In this document: piece after piece, positions 1-11,535 of the stretch
Position numbering within the stretch: the stretch's first letter is position 1
Layout: each line of letters begins with the position of its first letter
Source of the DNA: Prunella strophiata
Taxonomy: Eukaryota; Chordata; Aves; Passeriformes; Prunellidae
Reading direction: 5' to 3'
Length of the DNA stretch: 64,000 bases
NCBI GenBank assembly: GCA_036583965.1
Contig: JAZBQD010000014.1
Coordinates: 40,844,990-40,908,989, forward strand
Program-made: the position numbers and the translations under genes
Notes under the pieces: model-generated
Told to the model about the DNA's origin: nothing
Database searches by the model: none
What the model saw: the letters and a program-made list of their open reading frames with translations, nothing else

Positions 1-895
1 TTTATATAATTCTCCAACAGGAAATGTCAGGGGGAACTCTCCACTGTGTTCCAAACTCCTAGACAGAATAGATAAGACTAGGGTGATCTAGAAATGCTAT
101 CAGAGCAACTACCTAGAAATTTTCAGCATCTGAACCCCCTTTGAGGGAAAGTGCAGTCTCAGTGATCTTCTGTTCATTATGATTTCTGTGCTCTTGCTAT
201 TATGTTTTCTAAAGATATTTTGGTTTTTTGTAATTGATGTTTTCCTATATAAGGCTCTTTCAGTGAAGAGTATCTTATTGTGCTCTGTCTAGCCAAACTC
301 TAAGTAATGCTGTTACAAGTTTAGCTCTTCTCTGTGGCTCATTTTTCTTGGATACAAATATATTTGTTTGGAGGTTTTTCTTTGCTTTGGTTTTTGAGGA
401 CTTTTTATGATTGTTTTCAAAAAACATTGTGAATATCCCTGAAAGTATGTGTTGGAGCCATACATACAGAGACTGTGACTCTGAAAGATAAAATTTGAAT
501 TTGGCAAAAGTAGTCCCACAATTTTTGCATTGAAATAATGTATTGCCCATGTCAGGATTTTGTTTCAGTAAAATCTCTAGCTACCACATCTTTTAGCATC
601 AATTTTATATATATCACTCCGCAAGAATGATTACTTTGTAATATAAAACTTTTCCATCTTGCAGTAAAGGCAATACTCAATGTAAAAGACTTAGACTGAG
701 TCTAGAACAGTAGAATCTGTAATTGCTTCCCACAAAATTAATTGATGAACTGTTGAATTGAATATGAGGCAGAATATGAAATAGACAGTAGATAATTAGT
801 CTTTTTCAAGTGTTGAAATGTAGGATGATAATTTTAACACAACAGTTTGGGGAAATAAAAGAAGTGAAATCAATACTCATAATTCATTATGTACA
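1..895. other. AT-rich DNA, no gene seen
   Basis: No splice-bounded or ATG-led coding frame stands out on either strand. The open frames here are short and low in complexity. I recognise no repeat family. Nothing more can be said from sequence alone. Confidence 0.55.
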
Positions 896-898
896 TAC

Positions 899-903
899 AT
901 ATA

Positions 904-943
<40 letters not shown>
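899..943. repeat. (TA)n microsatellite
   Basis: An almost uninterrupted run of alternating A and T begins just after ATATATGCATAT and ends before CTGAAAAA. It is a pure dinucleotide array of roughly 18-20 units, and such arrays are usually polymorphic in length. The short frames reading YIYIYIYI across it are artefacts of the repeat. Confidence 0.95.
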
Positions 944-944
<1 letters not shown>

Positions 945-945
945 G

Positions 946-1733
946 AAAAAATCTGGGAACACAGTCAGGCACATATTTTTGTTGGAATGTTAAAAATTTG
1001 TGCCACTTTGCCTGGAGACAAAGTGAGATACTACTGTAGGATATTAGGATTTCCCCTCTCATGCATAAAAATGTCTGCATTGTAGCTTTACATAAGTGTA
1101 AAGCAAAGGCACAAGAATATTTCTTCTGTTTTCAAATATATTTGCTTAGGTGTGCATGTGTACATTGAAAAATATGTAAGGAAAAGTAAAATATGTAAGT
1201 ATGTAAGTTATGTCCTTCTAAGTGTATATACATACAGAACATATCCTAAAACAAAGATGCAGACAGTAAAATCAGTCCTGACAATCTCAATACTTTTGCT
1301 TCTCAGAAGTTTCTTTTCTGCTTTTCAGTTTTCTTTTTTGCTATCCTGTTACACAATAATAAAAACCCCACCATGATTGAGGGCTCCCAGCCAAGCTTGC
1401 TTCAGGGTTATCAGTGCAGCAAAGCTTGACCTTGCTATGTAGGAAATCTGTTTTAAATGAGAGCTTGCTTATAGCACTGCACATCCCAATCAATTAAAGT
1501 GAAGAAAAAAAAAAAAAGAAAGGAAAGGAGAGAAGAGTGAACACATTAAAGAGAAGATAACTTTCAGTTCAATGCCATTAATTGTATTTTTCTTGGGTTG
1601 TGTGTAGATTCACTCTCACTGTGCTTCAATAGTGTCTGCATTCTTGATATTCTCCTGTGTCTTCCCAAAGAGTTACTTGCCTGCTTCCAGCTGCCATAGG
1701 CCTGTGCCAAAGGAGTTATTTCTCACCTGAAGA
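946..1733. other. AT-rich DNA, no gene seen
   Basis: This is unique-looking AT-rich sequence with a short A-run at about 1505-1517. No coding exon or recognisable mobile element is seen before the LTR that begins near 1734. Confidence 0.5.
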
Positions 1734-2300
1734 TGTCTGGCTGAGATGAAGTTTTTTCCCCTGTAGTAGCCCTCACAGTGCTGAGCTTTGCATTGGTGGC
1801 AAGAAAGGTGCTGATAACAATCCATGTTTTGGCTACAGCTGAGCAGCCCTGACCCCGAATCAGCACTGTCTCTCCAATAGTCACACATCACCAGTAGCTT
1901 GGGGTTAGGTAAGATCCTGGGTGGAAACACAGGCAGGATAACTGACCCAAACTGACCAAAGGAGTATTCCACACCATATGACATCTGCTCAACCATAATA
2001 GCTGAGAGAAAGGAGGAGAAAACATTTGTTATTACAGTGTTTGCTATCCAAAGCAACCACCTACTGAAGCCCAGCTTCCTAGGAAGTGACTGGGCATTGT
2101 CTGCCTGCTGATGGGAAGTACAGAATAAAAACTATTTTCTCCTTTTCTTTCATGCACAGCATTTTCTTTTTCTTTATTACTTGGGCCATGAGGGTTTTTT
2201 CCATCTTATTTCCTGTTCCCTGTGCCCTGGGCTGCTGAGGATGGGAGTGATAGACTGGCTTGGTGGGAGCCTGGCATCCAGACAGGGTTAACCCAACGCA
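1734..2300 (+). mobile_element. Solo LTR, avian ERVL-type endogenous retrovirus
   Basis: The unit starts TGTCTGGCTGAGATGAAG and ends near CAGGGTTAACCCAACGCA, about 567 bp. Internal blocks match my memory of the common avian ERVL-type LTR: GTAGCCCTCACAGTGCTG (1770s), GCTGATAACA, ACTGACCCAAACTGACCAAA (1942 onward), GATGGGAAGTACAGAATAAA with the polyadenylation signal at 2124-2129, and the 3' block GGCTTGGTGGGAGCCTGGCA. The TATA region near 1995 is degraded. No gag, pol or env adjoins it, so it is a solo LTR. The flanking 5-mers are GAAGA (1729-1733) and GAAAG (2301-2305), which match at 4 of 5 positions and could be an aged 5-bp target duplication. Frames of 127 and 153 codons on - run through it and are not genes. 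Confidence 0.8.
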
Positions 2301-4091
2301 GAAAGTCAAGGCTGTGTGAGAGCTGTCATGAAGTTCATTATACTCAGTGTAGCTGGAAAGTTCATCCAGTGCAAAATATTGCCATAAGTCACTTTTCTGA
2401 CTAGTCACCCTCAGATATAGCGAAAGAAGACATAATATACCTGAAATCATTATTTGGCGCTGGTTAGAGTTGCTATTTGTATTGATTCTTTGTTCAGGTC
2501 CAGCCTTTGACAATAAATATATAAATAAATTACTCCCCATCCAGTAAACTTCAGCAGACTTTTGAGGTTTTTGAAAAAAAAAAAAAAAAAAGTGATAAAT
2601 TGGAAGCCCTTAAATATTTATTCATAAATATTTCCTCTCTTTAATTTAAGACTTTCCCCCCTATTTTAAAGATATATTTACACAGAGATTGATTTGCATC
2701 TTTGGTGTAGCTTTTATATGGAAACAAACCATTACATGAAAGTTTTTGTATGTATTTTTTTTCAGCCTTAGAAAAAAAAATGGTGAGAACAGTATAAGAA
2801 AAGACTGAGACTTTCATTCTACTGGGAAAAGAAGAGGATATTTAAAGTCTCTGCCCTGAATTTTCATTTTTTACTCTCCAAAACAGAACAAGCATGCTTT
2901 CCCCTTCCCTTTTCCTAAGCTTTATTTTTACCAGGAATATTTATGGGTTTGTTGGGACCAGAGCAGCTCTCCAATTGTTTTTATTTAGAGAGAAAACCAG
3001 AGGAAATTCTAGCACTCAAGACTGTATATCTTAAATGACTCAGATAATCGTTTTTAGTAAATGCCTTTTTATATTCAAAAGCAGATCAGCAGAAAGTAAA
3101 ATGCCTTTCCTCTCTGACAATGTTTGAGCTCACAAGGGGAATAAATTCTGTCACTATGAACCAATTCCTAAATGGGATAAAAAATTCTTGACTAGAATTC
3201 AGCTATTTAAAATTCAGTTTACTGAGATGTTTTATGATCACAAACCATAAAGCTTGCCAGCAAAGCTGCCCAGAGGATAACTGCATTAACTTTTATTCTG
3301 TTTTGGTTCTGGGGAGGTAGTTTAAAAAAGAAGACTCTTTCCTTTTAAGCTTATTGTTTAAATAATGATATTTATGAAATCTCTGTTTAAAACAGATATG
3401 ACCTGAACTAATCTATTACACAGATCTGTGTGTCATTTATAGCTTCTAATTAGAAAATGCTCCTCTAGTTTTCTTCTATGAGACCAATAGGAATTTAAGA
3501 TCAGTTTATTCTTTCCAGTGAAATGAACAAATATATTGCTCTAAAAAACAAAAATATACTTTTTAAAAAAGATTGCAGTACATTGAAATTGAGAAGTACT
3601 TACATGAGTTTCACTGCAAATTCCAAACAAAATTAGTTGTTCCTTTTATTAGTCAGCAAAATACACCACAGTAAATTGACACTTGTATTCACTGCTTTCA
3701 CTGCTTGCTGTTGCTTGCTTCATTGCCTAGCTGTTTGCTTTTTTTGCTGCTCTAAGCAATGCACAAATCAAAGCAGTAAAAATCAAGACGCCTTTCTCTT
3801 CATAATTTCTCAGTGTCTTATTGTGTCTTTTGGTTGCCACCTCACTTGTCTGAGCTCCTGCGGCTTTTTTGTTCTTTCCTATTATCTATGTTGGTCAAAC
3901 ATTGTCTTTAATTCAATGATGATGCCTTACAAAATCCAGCTGTGAAGATCTAAATATAAAGCAATTTGATTGATCTTGAGTCCTCTTATTTTCAATGAGG
4001 ATTGATAAAATCTTTCCATCAAATTCTATTCTTTTAAATATATAATAGAAAACAATGTGTATGCCTATTTTTGTGAGTATAAAGATACCTA
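2301..4091. other. AT-rich DNA, no gene seen
   Basis: A poly-A run lies at about 2574-2592. The rest is AT-rich without a recognisable element. A 102-codon frame on + near 3637-3945 is rich in Cys, Phe and Leu, does not begin with ATG, and looks like chance coding of T-rich DNA. Confidence 0.5.
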
Positions 4092-4454
4092 TTAAAAGTT
4101 CCAGTCAGGTTCAGTGAAATACTCACACCAAATCCTTTTGTGTTTCCCAACAGGCAAGGATTGCCCCTTGGAGAATTGTGTGTGAGGGGCTATCAGCCTA
4201 GGTCTCATCATCAATGATGGTTCTTCCATTACTGTAATTTTGGAGGAGCTCTGCAGAGGTGTCCTAGTGAGAGGGAGGTGCTCGTGTAGCCTGGTCTTGT
4301 CCAGGAGAACAAAAAGGGCCTCACTTAGCACTGCTGTTTGTAGAGTCACAGGATGACTAACTTTGGTCACCAGTATGTTTCCATCCTGGCCATAATCCAA
4401 GCCAATGACTACTGCACCTTCACCCAGAGTGCAGTAACAATGGTACAGTTCCAC
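4092..4454 (-). other. Unassigned 120-codon open frame, possibly a decayed coding fragment
   Basis: This minus-strand frame stays open for 120 codons. It begins directly after a stop, has no ATG at its start (the first codon is GTG), and ends in TAA. The first in-frame ATG is about 70 codons in. Composition is balanced and protein-like, for example residues around CTLGEGAVVIGLDYGQDGN and a Leu/Ala-rich middle, unlike the low-complexity frames elsewhere in the window. DNA on both sides (4130-4760) is GC-richer than its surroundings. I do not recognise the family. It could be an internal piece of an endogenous retrovirus, an old processed copy, or chance. No function is assigned. Confidence 0.25.
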
Positions 4455-4770
4455 TCAAGTTACAACTCTCAGTGATGCTACTCCACTTGAGCTATGATTC
4501 AGGTAAATGGTTTACCACAGCTATGAAGGATAATTGTTTGTCTTTTATTTCCTTGGTTGGGCAGCTGATGTTTTTAGTTGATCCCACCTCTACCATACAA
4601 GAGCTCCTGGTATGATCAGACCCAACTCATGGCTCATTTGGTGTGGCCAAGGGCCACTTCACACCCAGCTGGCTGAATCAAGGCTTATCAGGAGGTTCTG
4701 AAATTTGTAAAGCAGGCCTGAGAAAGGGCCAGGGGAGGGCATCCCCCACCACATCTATGAATTTTCTGTC
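4455..4770. other. GC-richer patch, possible old repeat
   Basis: This stretch is less AT-rich than the neighbouring DNA, with blocks such as GTGTGGCCAAGGGCCACTTC and CAGGGGAGGGCATCCCCC. It continues from the open frame at 4092-4454, and both may belong to one decayed mobile element. I could not name a family. Confidence 0.25.
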
Positions 4771-6290
4771 TTTAAAATTCCAGAAAACGAGTTTAATGAA
4801 AATGAGAGGTGTTTGAATTTAAATCAGAAAACAAGAAAGTTTGTGGTCAGAAGCCAGGAATTGTTGAAAGCTTCTCATCTGTTTCTATGACCCTTTTCTC
4901 AGTTTTGTTGGGTGCTTAGCTTGCATGTAAATGGGAAGAATAGCTTAATCATACAGTGGGAAACACAACAAAAATCTCAGCATGCTTATTTTGACTGCTG
5001 TAGAGGATGCTACTGTGTGGGTTTGGTGTGTGACTTTGCTTTCCTCCCATTTAACAAAGCAGCAGAGCCTCGAGCACTGTTAATACATTATAGGGGGGTG
5101 GGACACACAAATGAAGATCACTGGCCTTTATTAATGCAATCTCCTTTTTATTCTATCATTTAATGAAAATAGGCAAGATTGAAAACTTTTGACAACACTG
5201 ATAGTATGATCCATAGCGGTGTGATAAAATTGACATTACTTCAATGTAACTTAATCTAGTTTAACTAATTGTATTGAAGGAAATATTGATATTCATGTCA
5301 GCAAGCTTGATGCTTAAATGCATCATCTAAATGAGGTTTTAGTCCATTAAAAAGTGAATAAAGGACTTGACACAAATAAATAAATTAATCTGTCAAGTCC
5401 AGAAATGAATCTTTCAAAATGATTCTAAGATATGGTTTAAGATTTTTCCTGGAGAATTCAAAAGTGGCTTTAATTACAGATGTTATCTGAAATATTCATA
5501 AGAATTTACAGAATTCCAAAATTGATTGTAAAAAATCAAACTGCTTTCATTCTGATTTGGAATCAAATAATTTCTTAGTTTTTAGGGTGAAGCAAGCATA
5601 AATTTATGACAGTGGTTTAAATATTGTTCAAGTCTGTGCTTCCTGGGATGTCCCTGTTGATGTTAGATCTGATTTGACCAACCATATTTTAGACCTCTAT
5701 AATTTAGGTCATAATTTCTTAAGTTAAAATCGTATTCTAAAACAGGTATTTAAGGCAGGTGAATATTCTTACTCTATGCCTGTATGTCTTACTGAATATA
5801 AGGGGGTTTCTAATTTATACTAGATACCTAGCAATCTAGAAATTAATTAAGTGATATAACACTGAGCTTGGTATAAAACTCATAATTTCTTCATAATTAA
5901 TCTCAAATATTCTCCCATACTTCTGGTTTTCATATTCACAAATATTCTACTTAATGTTTAAACGCTCCTTTCATGTAATGGCACAGCCTGGTAATGACAT
6001 AAAATTGGACAACCTGGGGAACTACAACAGATAACTGAGTACAGGTGGATTCACTCTACCTACTTAGAACTAATTTTTTGGATCTGTGAATTATTTCTCA
6101 GAATACTGAAAAGGGTAAGGGTACACCTCTGCCTGATCTGTGGGCCACAGGAGCACTTCCACAGGCTGAGCATTGCATGTGCTGCTTTCTCTACTCATTC
6201 CCTTAACTTTTGGGCATGTAGGCAGGTTGCACAGCCCAAGAGAGGTTGTGCTGTGCTCTGGGTAAGATTGAATGATCAGGGGACATGTCC
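4771..6290. other. AT-rich DNA, no gene seen
   Basis: This is unique-looking AT-rich sequence. An 83-codon frame on + at 4912-5163 has no ATG start or splice context. No repeat family is recognised. Confidence 0.5.
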
Positions 6291-6299
6291 TGAAGTATT

Positions 6300-6422
6300 C
6301 AAGCATGGGGTTCATCAGGTAATCATCAAAGTAGTGGCATAGTTATAAACCAAATCTTATCGACTGGGCACAGAACTTAGGCTAGTGTATAGTTCCACTA
6401 CAGGCCAAGGCCAATCCCATCA
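6300..6422 (+). mobile_element. Degraded 3' end of an ERVL-type LTR
   Basis: The stretch ending CAGGCCAAGGCCAATCCCATCA (split here as CAGGCCAAGG then CCAATCCCATCA) resembles the terminal block of the avian ERVL-type LTR, which reads like CCAGCCAAGG..CAACCCA..CA. It sits directly before a primer-site-like motif and a leader-like sequence, the order expected at a 5' LTR to internal junction. The upstream limit is uncertain because no clear U3 sequence is visible further left. Confidence 0.4.
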
Positions 6423-6429
6423 GTCCAAG

Positions 6430-6445
6430 TGGTAGCACTTGAGAT
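6430..6445 (+). other. Possible decayed tRNA primer-binding site of an ERVL-type element
   Basis: The bases TGGTAGCACTTGAGAT follow the putative LTR end after a 7-base spacer. ERVL elements are primed by tRNA-Leu, whose primer site begins TGG and has a similar purine-rich tail. The match is partial, so position carries more weight than identity. Confidence 0.3.
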
Positions 6446-6690
6446 AAAAAATTTAAGAAGGGTAGAAACTGCTGTGCAGGAGCTATTTCAGCTGGAGAGA
6501 GGAGTGAGAATATGTGAGAGGAACAGCTCTGCAGACACCAAAGCCAGTAAAGAAGGAGGGGGAGGAGGTGCTCCAGGTGCTGAGGTAGGGATTCCCCTGC
6601 AGCCCGTGGTGGAGACCATGGTAAGACCTAGAGGTGGCAATGAAGGTAAAAAGACCAACTGCATTCTAGGATATAAAGAGGAGAAACATG
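6446..6690 (+). mobile_element. Leader/5' internal fragment of an avian ERVL-type retrovirus
   Basis: Blocks such as GCTGGAGAGAGGAGTGAGAA, GGAACAGCTCTGCAGACACC, GGAGGTGCTCCAGGTGCTGA and CCCCTGCAGCCCGTGGTGGA match, from memory, the sequence that follows the LTR of a common avian ERVL-type family. That leader carries repeated CTGCAGCCC..GTGGAG units, and only the first unit survives here. A 99-codon frame covers it (6429-6728) but does not reach an intact gag. The element is truncated: downstream of about 6690 the sequence returns to AT-rich DNA. Confidence 0.55.
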
Positions 6691-6699
6691 AAAAGTGTA

Positions 6700-9400
6700 C
6701 ATACAGAAACAGAAACCAAAACTTTTAGAGCTTTTGTCCAAAAGGGAAATACACACTTGACAGGTTTTACAACTGATCTGAGCAGAAATGCTTTATTAAC
6801 TTAACAACAACAAAGGCTTTAAAACACATGCTTTTTTTTTCTCCCTTAGATTTTACAAGGAAAAACATTTTAATAGTTCCCTCAGGTAACTGGTAGTCAT
6901 TGTTGAACATAAGTAAAGAGTGTTCAATGCTACAAGTTATGGTGATGTGTTGGATGTGATAAAATAATTTCTGTTTCTTATGATGAAAATCTGTTTTTAA
7001 TGTGTCAGTACTTTTTTGTTTCAAAATACTTTTCATTTTCTATTGCATACGTGAGTTACAAGCTATAAAATACACGTTATTTTTAGCACTGTGTTCCAGC
7101 CAATGATCTAATGTGATTTTTATGGTGATATTTCTGTATAGGATTTAGCTGTGTTCTTGTTACACCAATATTTTTTTCACCTGCATGTCTTTGCAGGGAC
7201 AGTTGCATATATACCAGAAGATGAAGACGTGTGGTGACAGTGGATACGTTCAGTACCACTCCCTGGCCATTCAATTCTCACCTTTGCCTTTATACTGTTA
7301 CAAATGGAAGACTTCTGTGAAGTCTGCTTCACATTTAAAGGAATATAATGTTAGTATTCAATAACCTGCTTGCTTATGTAGTTGGCATTTACACAAAACC
7401 TGGCCCTCTTTTCCTGAACAAAAAAAAAAAAATCAAAAAGTTGATTGAGCTTCTACTTTAAGTGTGACAAAGTTTCTCCACCCAGCTTCCAGGCTGAGCT
7501 GCAGACCAGAATTCCAGTTCTGCTTAGAAACTGCCATATGGAAGGAGTCATTGCATCTTTACCTAAGATGCTGATGACTTTTGGTTCCCTTGATGAGTCA
7601 GAATGTAGAGCCCATAATTGATAAAATTAATTTATGGTGATCTGTACAATACCATATTTTTATGGATATGTATTGAAGTATATGTGCATATATAGTTTCT
7701 CTTCTATAATATAATTTTATAATCTTTAACTGTATGGCATACAGAACAACAACAAAAATAGAAACAAGAAGGAACTTTGAAGGAAATTGTTTCCTCTGTT
7801 ATATAATATGTGTTGAATCCAGACCTTTTTCTTCTTCTGAACAGTTATGAAAGTAAATTCTTTTAAGGCTTTGGACCAAATCTCAAATTCTCTTAAATCC
7901 ATGTAGCTTTATCAAATTCAATGCCATTACCTTGCTTCCCATACACTGAGAATCTGTATCATTTTTCAGAACAAATTTCATCAACCTGATTTGTTACATG
8001 TGCAAAGGAGGTTATGGAACAGAAAAATCCTTTTAAGCTACTGTGATCTTTATTTAAAAGATACTTCCCTAAGTTAAAAGAAAATTTTAAGAATTATAAT
8101 TACTATGTCCATTTTATTTCAGTTCTATGAATTTCATTTTAGTTTTGTTTTCTTAGTGAGTTTTTTGTTCCACAAATGTCAGCTTCTTTCAAGTCACAGT
8201 CCTTCCATGATGATAAACTAGTGAAACCAGAGAGGGGCATAGTTTCAAAGTAGTGTGTAGGCAGTATTAGCACAAATCCTGTTATACATGAACAGATTTT
8301 AGCACATACCACCCTTGCAGTGCTTTGAAAATGTATCCTTTCATATAAAAATACCTGCATGGATGGCAATATAGAGAACAGACTTTGTTTTGTTAGAATA
8401 GTTCTGCATGCTTGAAGTGCCTAAAGTAATTCAAATTAACCCATTTTGTAACCAGCAAGAGCGAAGTATATTATACAAAAGTTGGCAGACATTTATTCAA
8501 AAGCCCATACACTTTAGTGAGATTTTTTTTCCCAGCATGATCAACAAATCCAACATACATCAGAGAAGCAACATTAAAACTAAGACAGGAAAGTGAGCAA
8601 ATCAGTAAAAACTCAATCAAAACATAAAGTGTTACCATTATGGATGAGGAAAAAATCCCTGTTACATATTTTACTAAGAATTATTTTTTTGAAAGATAAT
8701 ACATGTAAAAGCCCAGGAGCTTTTGATGATGTAATTTCAACACACGGTGCAAATATAACAAATGAACACAATAATTTTTTTTGAGTTAGCATTCTATCAG
8801 CAGAACCCTGTCTACCAAATATTGGCATAAGATACTGAAGAACCAAATATCTTTATATTCCCTAGGATTAAAGATTATATAAAAGTCCACTCTGACAGAT
8901 ATTTCTACCCAACATTCATAAGTTTCCTCCAGCTTTCCTCTAAAACATGAAACTTCTGGAGATTATCTTACTGCATTTCATAGTATCTACCCTCCATAAT
9001 TCAACTGCTGCATAATTCAACATCTGTTTTGCTTTAATATTTTTCCAAGATAAGTTTTAGTACTCAGAAATTACACCCATACATAAATATAACTTAGATG
9101 TATAGTCTTATATGTATTAGGTATATAATTTATTATTTTATTGGTTTTACTTATGCTATCATTCAGTTCTGTTAAATATTGTAACTTGTATTTTGAGAAC
9201 AGAAAAGTCAGAAAAGCTAATTTATTTTTTCCTGTATTATTTGTCACTTTGTATAATCTTATATGAATTTGTCTTTCTCTTATGGACCCAGAGCCAATAT
9301 ATGACTTTGAATAAGTCACATTCATTAAAAATTATTATGGACAGAGGTAGAATTTAGAATCTCAGGTTGAAAAGAAATAGGGTTTTAATACTCTAGTCAA
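6700..9400. other. AT-rich DNA, no gene seen
   Basis: This is long AT-rich sequence with A/T runs. Short frames on both strands (for example near 7083-7274, 8139-8369 and 9071-9325) have no homology that I recognise and no exon-like borders. Confidence 0.5.
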
Positions 9401-9415
9401 TTTTCTGATAGTACT

Positions 9416-9452
9416 TCAAACCCATTTTTGTTCAATCAAACCCATTTTTGTT
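9416..9452. repeat. Two-copy 20-bp tandem duplication
   Basis: The core TCAAACCCATTTTTGTT occurs twice with a period of 20 bases. It is a small local duplication with no sign of function. Confidence 0.8.
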
Positions 9453-9454
9453 CC

Positions 9455-11480
9455 AAAAAAGCCACAAACATCTGTGCAAGGTGGACACATCCTAACCTGT
9501 ACAGCAGGACATCTGCCTCCTCAATCAGCTTTGCCACAATTCAGGGGCATGCTCCAGCTTTCTGTCTAAGAAGCAGGTGCCTGTCTTACATGTAGTAATG
9601 TTGATTACTACTCATCATGTAGCATGGGAGAGAAACTACCTTCCATTTGTCAGGATCTTCAGGAAGAATTTAGCTGGAATCACTGCAAGTTTGAACTGCA
9701 ATTTGATCAAGAACAAAGTAGGACCTACTGGTTGCTTTGGGAAAGACAGATTATTTTAGAAATAGGTACACATTTCTTTCTCTTGCTGGTTTATGAAATT
9801 TGGATATGGGACAAAAGTGGAAGAAGACTCCCACCATGAGAAATTCAGCTAATTACATCTGGCATTGTTTTGTCTGTGAGGGATAGACAAATGGCTGTCA
9901 AACTTGGTGGGAACATATTGATTCTTCTAATTGGCATCCTGGAGGGGAAAAAAGCACTTGAGGATTGAAAAGCAAAAATTCAGAGGGATGCCATGCTTAT
10001 TTAACTACATCTTAACAATTGCATGTTATTTCATTTATGATGAAATTAGGTAAAAATATTTTCTGTGTCTTAGACAATAATGTAAGACAAACCAATGTTT
10101 GGTACAGCACAAGTAGTATCCAAGCATTTTCTGGTTTCCTACATCTTTTAGAAGCTTTAATTCATACAATGGAATACTGTACAATTTTATCCCAGAGTGG
10201 TATTAACTAAAAGTTGAACAGCTACTCTAAACTGGTGTTAGGACTAGCATAGGAACCTGTCTGAAGACATAAATGGATCCTATGTAATTTGCTTTTCTAT
10301 TTTACATCACTATTAAAAAAACTACAGTCAGGTGTGATGAATTGAACCCCAAAAGTTTTATGATATGCTCAGCTGTGAGCCTGCAAGGAAGTGCATACCT
10401 GTTCATTAGAGCACTTACACAAGAACTGATGTACGTATCTAACAAACTTGGCAAAAAAAAAGAACTCATTATTTAAAAAAATTACTTATGCTCATAGTTC
10501 CAAACTCTGTAAGGATTATTCTGAAGACTTTTGTAACACTATAGTCAGGTTGCATAAAAAATAGCCAGAAAACACATGAAGATACAGAACTAGAGATTGG
10601 ATATAATTCTCTATTAATATATTTCAGCTGATTCAACACCAAGTGAGAATAGTATTTCACTTTCACATTTTTCTTCTAAAGCAAGACACAGGGGTTCATT
10701 CCATTTTTCTCTTTGCTCTCTCTCTTCCCTGTAAGAAGCTTGCAGGCTCATCAAATTCACATATGCAAACAGACAAAAGCAATCCTCCTGGCCACCTAAT
10801 TCTAATTCAAGCTGCTTTGCACAGCTACACTACTAAAAGGCCACATTCTTGAAGAATGATTGCCTTCTCTGCATACTTATTAGCTAGCTTGGTGTCTGGA
10901 AATGTTTTTCCTGTACTGTATAATAATCTTTTTGTCCTTTTTAATAAGAAACTGTATCTCACCTTCATTACAGGTCTGGCTGTCATCTAACTTAGCATAT
11001 CACCTAGGTCAGACACAACTTATAACTGTGCAGTGAGTCATGCAGAATCTCCTAGTTTTTTATGGGATGAATCTCATTTAATTTAGTAGAACAGTACCTT
11101 AGTACAGAACTAAAAAAAAATAAATTTCAGGTGTTTCTATAGCAGTACAATTAAATATCATTAATTTTTATTGAAAACAAAGAAAGAATTATAGAAAACA
11201 ATTGCTATTGAAATCTAGACCTTATTTAAATGTTTCTGTAGGAATCTTTCTGAGGAATTCTACAAAATATTATAGAGATTTCTCTTAGGAACACATAAAG
11301 CATTGCATGTGGAAAACTACAGGAGCACCCAATCCATAAGGACTCTTAGGACTTCATTTTGGATCATTACCTCCCCATCAGGACTTGAGGAATAATCTGC
11401 ATTAAATGGTAGACTGAACAAATTTGTCATCCTTGGCTTGTGGAATGGCTGCGAGCTGACTGCGATTTCCCCTGGTTTTT
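9455..11480. other. AT-rich DNA, no gene seen
   Basis: One ATG-led frame of 71 codons on + (9624-9839, starting MGEKLPSICQDLQEEFSWNH) is balanced in composition, but I recognise no family and it has no splice context. The rest is unremarkable. Confidence 0.45.
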
Positions 11481-11483
11481 AGT

Positions 11484-11535
11484 ATTTATTTTATTTTATT
11501 TTATTTTATTTTATTTATTATTTTATTTTATTTTA
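11484..11535. repeat. (ATTTT)n microsatellite
   Basis: TTTTA units repeat about ten times, with one short TTATTA interruption in the middle, ending at TTTTACTACAG. Confidence 0.9.

Noticed and set aside
810..1085. 91-codon frame on + with YIYIYIYIYI
   Set aside because: It is a translation of the (TA)n microsatellite and flanking AT-rich DNA.
1673..2540. Two minus-strand frames of 127 and 153 codons
   Set aside because: Both are antisense to or straddle the solo LTR at 1734-2300. They have no protein similarity that I recognise.
3637..3945. 102-codon Cys/Phe/Leu-rich frame as a membrane protein
   Set aside because: It has no ATG start, and the composition follows from T-rich DNA. It has no splice borders or homology that I recognise.
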